From assembly GCA_964407285.1 (NCBI GenBank), contig CAYOVG010000382.1, forward strand, positions 1-6,402: a stretch of DNA of 6,402 nucleotides, given 5' to 3'. The notes under the pieces were generated by a model. The model worked only from the letters and a program-made list of their open reading frames with translations. It had not been told where the DNA came from and ran no database searches. Positions 1 to 5,867 of the stretch are shown here, one piece after another. The translations under genes were made by a program, and so were the position numbers. Positions within the stretch are counted from its first letter, which is position 1. The number at the start of each line of letters is the position of its first letter. This DNA is from CAYOVG01 sp964407285 (GTDB lineage Bacteria; Desulfobacterota; Syntrophobacteria; Syntrophobacterales; Syntrophobacteraceae).

Positions 1-570
1 TCTACCATTTCCCAAGCTAAATTGCGAGCTTACGCCTACCCAGAATTGTCAAATTTGAAGGGTATATCGATCCGCCTGTCGCCCGACATGAAACGCCGCC
101 CTGTCAGTTGCCGCTTTGTAGTTGAAGCATGGTCCCGGAAAGCTATTGCGCTTCCCGATTATCAAGAAATGTGCCATGGGGGCGGGCGATTAATTGTAAT
201 CTCTCTTTATCCACTAATATCAATCCGATCCGGTTATCTGCTTACACGGCGGCGAATAGCCGCCGGCTTGATCAGTACGTCCATCCGTCCCATTTTTCAG
301 GAATCCGGGAGACTCAACCGTATGCATGAAGAGGCCGTTGCAGCCGGATGAGGTTTCCACGCAAGGTCCCGCCGGATAAGGACGCGCGGGATGCGGGAAG
401 CAATGCGGGTTTGGGGCGGTTGACCGCTCCGCCGCCGCGACACTCCGGTAGAGAAGGATTTTCTTGCGGTTTTTCGCATACCGGCAAAATTTCCAGGTAA
501 TTTTTCACATATCCGGGCGACTTGTTCATAGGCGGGGAGAAGATCGGGGCGACTCGAGGATTGCAGGAAC
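1..570. other. Stretch without a supportable gene
   Basis: I see no gene here. Open frames exist on both strands, but none gives a recognisable domain, a convincing ribosome binding site or a protein-like composition. The first 240 bases are less GC-rich than the genes to the right: two 60-base stretches counted by hand (1-60 and 181-240) are both about 42% GC. Small structure is present. There is a perfect 7-bp hairpin with a 5-nt loop at 247-265 (arms CGGCGGC and GCCGCCG). There is also a GC stem followed by five T residues near 435-474, with a poor interior. Neither is strong enough to call a terminator. The stretch could be the remains of genes lost on the left of the adaptor-gene fragment. 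Confidence 0.6.
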
Positions 571-799
571 GCCTTCGTTTCGAAAAATCCCGGAGACCGG
601 AGTCACTTCGCCTCCAGGTAGACATCCACCGGTTGTCCGGGATAGACGTTCCTGCCGGCGGGGGGAGCGAAGCGAAACGACGCCCCGGGAGCACCCGCGC
701 GTCCACCCGCTCGGTCCCCTGGTTGGACAGTTGGATCTTCGGGACCACGTGGGGCCGCACCCGTTCGAATTCCAGCGGGACGGCGACATCCGATCCCCT
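571..799 (-). repeat. Direct repeat, left copy (adaptor gene 3' end)
   Basis: This matches 4750-4976 in the same orientation. By hand I count 14 mismatches over about 207 aligned columns from 591 to 799, plus a 2-nt insertion in this copy near 679-684. The outer 20 bases (571-590) are weaker, at 16 of 20. Similarity stops near 799-805 on one side and at the GCCTTCG at 571 on the other. The two copies bracket the phosphodiesterase gene and lie about 4.18 kb apart. Confidence 0.9.
603..799 (-). pseudogene. Truncated, frameshifted 3' fragment of a membrane fusion protein gene
   Basis: Read on the minus strand, this stretch encodes the last roughly 65 residues of an HlyD/DevB-type adaptor, closely matching the C-terminus of the intact gene at 4782-5867. 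The match starts in the GSDVAVPLEFERV region and runs through VVPKIQLSNQ. It then shifts frame after RVLP because of two extra bases near 679-684, and resumes in the next frame at FRFAPPAG to end in VDVYLEAK with a TGA at 603-605. There is no 5' part: upstream of about 800 the sequence no longer resembles the adaptor. Most base differences from the intact copy change the amino acid (T/V, I/V, Q/R, Y/H, R/G, V/A, M/R, L/P), as expected if selection on the protein has been lost. It is surely a non-functional relic. Whether it arose by duplication or is the remnant of a second adaptor gene cannot be told from this window. Confidence 0.88.
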
Positions 800-1273
800 T
801 CCAACACCTTGTCCCAAGCTTCGGAAAGAGCGTTTGCCGGAATTTATATACCGGATCTTCCCGTTGATCTTCATCGCCGGCAGAATCTTCTTGCCCTTCC
901 GGGCGGAATCCCTTAATCTGGGACTTCGATTTCATCCGAGTGCCGCTGCTATAAGAATGCTTTGAGCGTCCATCCGGCGTTTTTGATTTCGGTCTTCAAA
1001 CCAAAACAGCTCCTCGCGAGAGTGGCTCGCGCGATTCCCGCAAAACGAGGGAGAAACCAGGATTTCGCCCCGTCGGACCGTCCGATTGCCATGTGGAGCA
1101 ATCCGGAAGAGGACACACCGCAGGTTTTACGGAACACCCATAAGAAGAGGGACCGAACCGCAACCCACGGACTTCGTCCAAGGCGCCGGAAAGCCCTCCG
1201 GGCAAGCCCATGCCGGTTTTCGCGGTTGATTGCCCGAAGAAGAATCGACGGCCGGTCGTTCGGGTTTTGAACG

Positions 1274-1301
1274 TTGAACGGCACGGCCCTTCAAGTCTAT
1301 C
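1274..1301 (+). promoter_or_regulatory. Possible sigma-70-type promoter of the phosphodiesterase gene
   Basis: TTGAAC at 1274-1279 and TCTATC at 1296-1301 are separated by 16 bases and sit about 40 bases before the start codon. The -35 is a fair match and the -10 is poor. It is offered only as the best candidate seen; no operator repeat or c-di-GMP riboswitch is evident around it. Confidence 0.18.
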
Positions 1302-1330
1302 CTTTTCAGGTGGAAACCGGCCAAATCAGA

Positions 1331-1338
1331 GAGGGGGG
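1331..1338 (+). promoter_or_regulatory. Ribosome binding site deciding the start at 1342
   Basis: A purine run (GAGAGG running into GAGGGGGG) lies immediately before TTT and the ATG at 1342. It favours this start over the in-frame ATG at 1210. The protein beginning at 1342 opens directly with the usual bacteriohemerythrin N-terminus (IEWNDSYSVGIPEFD). Confidence 0.7.
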
Positions 1339-1341
1339 TTT

Positions 1342-4300
1342 ATGTCCGCCATTGAATGGAACGACAGCTACAGCGTTGGTATTCCGGAGTTCGACAATCA
1401 CCATAAATACCTGCTTGAATTACTCAATAAGCTGTTCGATGATTTCACCGGCGGCGTATCCAGGGAAGACATCGGAAGCATATTGGACGAACTGGTTGAA
1501 TATGCAAGCTATCACTTTTCTGCTGAAGAATCCTGGATGAAGCAAAATTCTTATCCCGATCTGAGACGCCACAAAGACGAGCATGACGGGTTTGCTGCAA
1601 AAGCGTATGAAATGTTGAGTGAATACAATAATGGCAGGTTCGACTTGACCGAAGAGGTCCTGGCGTTCCTGAACAGCTGGCTCACGAACCACATTCTGGG
1701 GTCCGACGCCGAATACGGCAGGTATAATAAGTCCCTGATTTCCGAGGCCGCTAAGAAGGGACGTTTCACTTTCGTCCCTTCTGCCCTGAGATCATTCATG
1801 AAGGCGAGGCATAACTACCCGCTTCATATCCACATCTCCACTCTCTTGCTGATACTGCTTTTGCTGGTGGGCAGCCTGATCGGCGGATTCGGTTATAATC
1901 TGTCACTCAAGACGCTCGAGGTCACCGCGGCGGACTTGATGCAGCGCATCAGCCGGGAGACCCTCGGGGAGTTGCGCCGCACAATGGCCCCGGCGGAGAT
2001 GGCGGTCAATTTGCTCAGCCACAGCGACCTGGCTGATAGTTCGACATGGGAGGAACGTTGGCGGCGCATCGGTTTGCTGAGGGAAGCGCTCGACAATTCG
2101 AGCGCCTTGTCTTCCATCTATGTCGGCTATGCCTCCGGCGACTTCTTTTTCGTCCGTCGTGTGTTTGACGAGTCCGAGCGCATATCGTTCAAGGCGCCGG
2201 AGAGCACCCGCTACATCGTACAGAGCATCGAGCGCGGCGATGATCCCGCCGCCTCTCCACGAGGACGCTTCGTCTTCCTCGACGCCACGCTGAACGTCCT
2301 TCGCGAGGACGACCGGCCGGACTATGCCGCCGGCTACGACCCCCGCGGCAGGGGCTGGTTCAAAGACGCATTGGCCGCCACCTCTCAGATCAAGACGGAA
2401 CCCTACTTGTTTTTCTCGAACAGGAAGGTGGGCGCCACCCTGGCGACCCGGAGCCGCAATGGCCGAAGCGTCGTTGCCGCGGACATCTTGTTGGACACAT
2501 TGAGCTTCGGTCTCGCCAGGCAGAAAGTGACCGAGAATACCCTGACAGCCCTCGTCAACTCGCAGGGTTTCGTAATTGCTCACGAAGATGTACAGAAATT
2601 GGTCACCATACCGGAAGGCCGTGACGTCAAACCCAGTCTCAGACGACTGGAGGATTTCGGAGTTCCGGTGATGGACCGGATCAGCGACGCGCTGAGAACG
2701 ATGACGCCCGATGGGACGTTCAACCAACAAATCGAGTTGCCGGACGGCGACTGGCGGGTCTCCATAAACCCGGTCGTTCTCGAGGGGGCTCATCCGCTCT
2801 ATCTGCTGACGGCAATCCCCGACCGGGAGCTGTTCGCGGAAGCCGTCATGCTTCGTTCCGCGGCGATACTGATTACGTTGCTCACCATCGCTTTGGCCAT
2901 TCCACTCACATGGATACTGGCGGGAGTTGTTTCGAAACCGCTGAGAAAACTGGTCGATGAAAGCGAATCAATACGACGCTTCGATTTTTCGGAAAAGATC
3001 AGGGTTCGCTCCATAGTGAAGGAGGTCAATCAACTCGGCGAAAACATGGACGAAATGAAACGCACGATTCGCAGATTTCTGAGTATCAGCGCAGCCGTGG
3101 CCGCTGAAGAGGATTTCGACCATCTTTTGCCGATGCTGCTGACCGAAACGCTTTCCGCCGCTGACGCCGATGCGGGAGTTTTGTACCTGGTGGACGACAA
3201 AATGTTGGTTCCAGTTGCTTTGCGCCGCGGCGACGGCCTCAAGATCAGGGCGCCCCTCCCCCGGGCTCCGCTGGACGGAACCGGACCGCTGCTGGCCGCC
3301 GCCTTGCGTGGGGGCAAGCCTCGGGCCGGTGAGCTCGACGCCGATGACGCCCGCGCCACGGGGCTCACCGGCGTAACTGCCATGCTCGAAGCCAGGCACG
3401 GACTCGCGGTGCCCTTGCTGAACCGGCATCAACAACTGGTCGGCGCAATGCTGCTCGTGCGGAAGGCGCCCATCGAGGAAGCACAGGTCTCGTTCGTAAC
3501 CGCTCTATCCGCATCCGCGGCCACATCCCTCGAAACGCGAGAGTTGCTCAAGTTGCAGAAGGAATTGTTCGAAGCCTTCATTCAACTGATCGCGAACGCC
3601 ATAGACGCCAAGAGCCCTTATACCGGCGGACACTGCGCGCGCGTGCCGGAACTCGCCGGAATGCTGGCTCGGGCGGCCTGCGCCGAATCGACCGGTCCGT
3701 TCAAAGATTTTCACCTGAGCGAGCAGGAATGGGACGCCGTGTATGTTGCGTCCTGGCTCCACGATTGCGGTAAGGTCACGACTCCCGAATACGTCGTGGA
3801 TAAGGCGACCAAGCTTGAAACGATTCATGACCGCATCCACGAGGTGCGGACTCGCTTCGAGGTGCTGAAACGAGACGCCGAGATAGCATGCCTGAAAGCG
3901 ATTGCCGGGGGGGAAGACGAGACGATCGCTCGCGAACGGTTGGCAGCCGAGCAAGAACTGCTCGACAGCGACTTCGCCTTCGTCGCTGCCTGCAATGAAG
4001 GCGGCGAGTTCATGAGCCCGGAAAAACTGGAGCGGCTGAAGGCGATTGCATCACGCACCTGGCTCCGTACCCTGGACGACCGCATCGGCATCTCGCATGA
4101 AGAGAAGGGACGCAAGGCGCTCGAGCCGGCGGCGCCTCTGCCTGCCGTCGAACCGTTGCTCGCCGACAAGCCGGAGCATAGACTCCCACGCAGTCCGCAG
4201 GACCGTGTCCCCCCCGACAACAAATGGGGCTTCCGCATGCCCGTTCCCGAACTGCTCTACAACAAGGGCGAGGTCTACAACTTGTCGATCGGACGCGGTA

Positions 4301-4731
4301 CGCTTACGGAAGAGGAGCGCTACAAGATCTGTGAGCACATCGTTCAGACCCTGGTCATGCTCTCGCAGCTTCCTTACCCCAAGCATCTGCGGCAAGTTCC
4401 GGAAATAGCCTGCGGGCATCACGAGAGGATGGACGGAACCGGATACCCGAAGTGTCTGACCAGGGAGGAGATGAGTCCCCTTGCCCGCCTGATGTCCGTC
4501 GCCGATATCTTCGAGGCGCTCACCGCCGTGGACAGACCTTACAAAAAGGGCAAGACTTTGTCGGAAGCCATAAAGATCATGTCATTCATGAAGAAGGACC
4601 GTCACATCGATCCCGATTGGTTCGACCTGTTCCTGCGCTCGGGAGTATACCGGGAGTACGCCGAGAAGTTCATGAAACCCGAGCAGATCGATCATGTGGA
4701 TATCGAGGGCTATCTGAGCGCCCGGGCATGA
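1342..4731 (+). CDS. Hemerythrin-Cache-HAMP-GAF-HD-GYP c-di-GMP phosphodiesterase
   Basis: This is a 1129-residue inner-membrane sensor enzyme predicted to hydrolyse cyclic di-GMP. Residues 1-130 are a bacteriohemerythrin with all seven expected diiron ligands visible: H21, H58, E62, H77, H81, H117 and D122. This domain binds O2 and possibly NO. A membrane helix (about 162-185) leads to a periplasmic Cache sensor (about 186-500) with the typical DPRGRGWF motif at 333-340 and the TEPYLFF strand after it. A second helix (about 506-530) is followed by HAMP (531-583), a GAF-like domain (about 588-738) and an HD-GYP domain (about 743-1129). The catalytic motifs are intact: TGGHCARV with H764, HD at 807-808 followed by CGK, H999, HHERMDGTGYP at 1026-1036, and D1055 in the SVADIFEALT motif with RPYK after it. 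That supports an active enzyme. About 160 residues are inserted between L825 and L988, so the HD-GYP region is roughly twice the usual length. The gene stands alone and converges on the adaptor gene. The signal input is inferred; the ligands of Cache and GAF are unknown. Confidence 0.93.
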   Translation: MSAIEWNDSYSVGIPEFDNHHKYLLELLNKLFDDFTGGVSREDIGSILDELVEYASYHFSAEESWMKQNSYPDLRRHKDEHDGFAAKAYEMLSEYNNGRFDLTEEVLAFLNSWLTNHILGSDAEYGRYNKSLISEAAKKGRFTFVPSALRSFMKARHNYPLHIHISTLLLILLLLVGSLIGGFGYNLSLKTLEVTAADLMQRISRETLGELRRTMAPAEMAVNLLSHSDLADSSTWEERWRRIGLLREALDNSSALSSIYVGYASGDFFFVRRVFDESERISFKAPESTRYIVQSIERGDDPAASPRGRFVFLDATLNVLREDDRPDYAAGYDPRGRGWFKDALAATSQIKTEPYLFFSNRKVGATLATRSRNGRSVVAADILLDTLSFGLARQKVTENTLTALVNSQGFVIAHEDVQKLVTIPEGRDVKPSLRRLEDFGVPVMDRISDALRTMTPDGTFNQQIELPDGDWRVSINPVVLEGAHPLYLLTAIPDRELFAEAVMLRSAAILITLLTIALAIPLTWILAGVVSKPLRKLVDESESIRRFDFSEKIRVRSIVKEVNQLGENMDEMKRTIRRFLSISAAVAAEEDFDHLLPMLLTETLSAADADAGVLYLVDDKMLVPVALRRGDGLKIRAPLPRAPLDGTGPLLAAALRGGKPRAGELDADDARATGLTGVTAMLEARHGLAVPLLNRHQQLVGAMLLVRKAPIEEAQVSFVTALSASAATSLETRELLKLQKELFEAFIQLIANAIDAKSPYTGGHCARVPELAGMLARAACAESTGPFKDFHLSEQEWDAVYVASWLHDCGKVTTPEYVVDKATKLETIHDRIHEVRTRFEVLKRDAEIACLKAIAGGEDETIARERLAAEQELLDSDFAFVAACNEGGEFMSPEKLERLKAIASRTWLRTLDDRIGISHEEKGRKALEPAAPLPAVEPLLADKPEHRLPRSPQDRVPPDNKWGFRMPVPELLYNKGEVYNLSIGRGTLTEEERYKICEHIVQTLVMLSQLPYPKHLRQVPEIACGHHERMDGTGYPKCLTREEMSPLARLMSVADIFEALTAVDRPYKKGKTLSEAIKIMSFMKKDRHIDPDWFDLFLRSGVYREYAEKFMKPEQIDHVDIEGYLSARA

Positions 4732-4733
4732 GG

Positions 4734-4762
4734 CCGGAACCGCGAGAGCGCCTTCGTTCCGG
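4734..4762. terminator. Hairpin between convergent genes, possible bidirectional terminator
   Basis: CCGGAAC at 4734-4740 pairs perfectly with GTTCCGG at 4756-4762. A small inner stem (GCG at 4742-4744 with CGC at 4749-4751, loop AGAG) lies inside it. The hairpin sits in the 50-base gap between the phosphodiesterase stop (4729-4731) and the adaptor stop (4782-4784), where a shared terminator would be expected. No T-tract follows on either strand, so intrinsic termination is uncertain. It may instead act as an mRNA 3'-end stabiliser. Confidence 0.4.
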
Positions 4763-4976
4763 ATAGTCCCGGAGACCGGCGTCACTTCGCCTCCAGGTAG
4801 ACATCCACCAGTTGTCCCGGATAGACGTTCATGCCGGCGGGGGGAGCGAAGCGAAACAGCACCGGGAGCACCCGCACGTCCACCCGCTCGGTCCTCTGGT
4901 TGGACAGTTGGATCTTCGGGACCACGTAGGGCTGCACCCGTTCGAACTCCAGCGGGATGGCGGTATCCGATCCCCT
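4750..4976 (-). repeat. Direct repeat, right copy (3' end of intact adaptor gene)
   Basis: This is the partner of 571-799. It covers the last roughly 65 codons of the adaptor gene, its stop codon and about 30 bases beyond. The matching sequence begins inside the right half of the intergenic hairpin, so the left copy lacks that hairpin's other arm. This copy is in an intact reading frame. Confidence 0.9.
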
Positions 4977-5867
4977 GAAAAACATTTTCGCCTTCATCTG
5001 TTCGGGCGCAGGGAGCTTCGCGATGAGGATCTCATCGATGTAGCACCGGACCCCGAGATAGGGGCCGGAAGCCGCCATGACGATCACCGGGGCAAAGCCC
5101 CCGGTATAGGTCCCGTAGGCTCCTTGCGGAGAGACGAAACCGCCGGGGGCGGCATTGACGGCAAGGATTACGCCGTCCACCGGGGCTGTGACGGTGTAGC
5201 GGTCGAGCACGGCCTTCGAGCCCGCATATGCCTTCGCGAGCGCTTCGTACTGGCGTTGCCGGCTCTGTATGTCGTACGTCCACGCGCCGGCCCGCGTCAG
5301 TTCGAACTGCTTTCGCGCCACTTCCAGGTTGGCCGCGGCCGTGGCGACTTCGTGCTCCGCGGTATCCAACTGGTCCCTGCTGACCGACCTGGCTTCCATT
5401 TGGTGGGTCTTTTTCAGTTTCTCATAATGGCTGCGGGCGGCTTCGAGCCTGGCGGCGGCATACTCCACCTGGGCCTTCGCCACTTCCAGGGTTTCCTTCC
5501 TCGGCTGGGCCTCGAGTTGCCGCAGATCCACCAGGGCGGCTTCGGCCTGGGCCTTCTGCTGTTCGACGACCGCGCTCTGGACGGCGTCGTCTATCTCGAG
5601 CAGCACCGCCCCCTTCCGCACCGTCGCCCCTTCCACGGCATGGATCTGCGTGATGGTCCCCGACACTTCGGGAAAAATGTTGATATTGGCTCCGCTCGAC
5701 TGGTAGCTCTCGATGATGCCGTTGCAGTAGATCCCCTCGGCATACGGGTTCGGCGCCGGGTTGAATATCGGGGGCATCGGTTTTTTCTCCGCCCTGAAAT
5801 AGTAGGCGCTTACGAGACCCGCCACGATACCCGCGACCGCCAGGAAGAACAGTATCTTACTTTTCAC
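4782..5867 (-). CDS. HlyD/DevB-type membrane fusion protein of an ABC exporter
   Basis: This is a 361-residue periplasmic adaptor that would link an inner-membrane ABC transporter to the outer membrane. A single N-terminal membrane anchor spans residues 5-24. A biotinyl/lipoyl-like half follows (about 60-94, with FPEVSGTITQIHAVEGATVRKG). A long Ala/Glu/Gln-rich helical hairpin (about 95-205) should be coiled coil. The second lipoyl half carries YTVTAPVDGVI, and a beta-rich C-terminal domain ends in VDVYLEAK. The GTG start at 5867-5865 is preferred. It gives a clean membrane anchor, has GGAGG six bases upstream, and overlaps the stop of the ATPase gene by four bases. A longer in-frame extension to 6074 would only be antisense-like Arg-rich sequence inside the ATPase gene. 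Length fits the family. The substrate is not evident. MacA-like and DevB-like adaptors share this plan, so I give no gene symbol. Confidence 0.9.
   Translation of the reverse strand: MKSKILFFLAVAGIVAGLVSAYYFRAEKKPMPPIFNPAPNPYAEGIYCNGIIESYQSSGANINIFPEVSGTITQIHAVEGATVRKGAVLLEIDDAVQSAVVEQQKAQAEAALVDLRQLEAQPRKETLEVAKAQVEYAAARLEAARSHYEKLKKTHQMEARSVSRDQLDTAEHEVATAAANLEVARKQFELTRAGAWTYDIQSRQRQYEALAKAYAGSKAVLDRYTVTAPVDGVILAVNAAPGGFVSPQGAYGTYTGGFAPVIVMAASGPYLGVRCYIDEILIAKLPAPEQMKAKMFFRGSDTAIPLEFERVQPYVVPKIQLSNQRTERVDVRVLPVLFRFAPPAGMNVYPGQLVDVYLEAK

Larger units (their letters stand above)
806..1341. other. Gene-less region upstream of the phosphodiesterase gene
   Basis: This stretch of about 535 bases separates the adaptor fragment from the start codon at 1342. 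Open frames cover it on both strands, but none carries a recognisable family motif. Extending the phosphodiesterase frame back to an ATG at 1210 would add 44 residues rich in Arg, Pro and Gly that do not resemble a hemerythrin N-terminus. I therefore treat 1210-1341 as untranslated leader. On the minus strand, 835-925 reads as short protein-like pieces (GKKILPAMKINGKIRYI, and in another frame LSEAWDKVLEGD) that could be debris of a further broken gene, but I do not recognise them. An 8-bp palindrome CTCGCGAG lies at 1013-1020. Confidence 0.5.

Noticed and set aside
22..351. Plus-strand open frame of 109 codons near the left edge
   Set aside because: There is no ribosome binding site, no recognisable motif, and its composition is not protein-like. 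It overlaps an alternative frame of similar quality.
435..474. GC stem (CCGC/GCGG) followed by TTTTT as a rho-independent terminator
   Set aside because: The two GC arms are 27 bases apart with only a weak AGAA/TTCT stem inside, and there is no gene ending just before it.
314..935. Overlapping open frames on both strands around the adaptor relic
   Set aside because: The only recognisable parts are the two halves of the frameshifted adaptor C-terminus. The rest has no domain and no start signal.
1210..1341. Longer N-terminus for the phosphodiesterase starting at the ATG at 1210
   Set aside because: The 44 extra residues are Arg/Pro/Gly-rich and unlike any hemerythrin start. A strong purine-rich site stands directly before the ATG at 1342.
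1260..1341. Possible c-di-GMP (GEMM) riboswitch in the leader of the phosphodiesterase gene
   Set aside because: I looked for the paired stems and conserved GEMM core by eye and did not find them. A covariance-model scan would settle it.
1903..2793. Minus-strand open frame of 296 codons opposite the Cache domain
   Set aside because: It is a shadow of the high-GC sensor region. It has no ribosome binding site or recognisable motif, and the sense frame is clearly coding.
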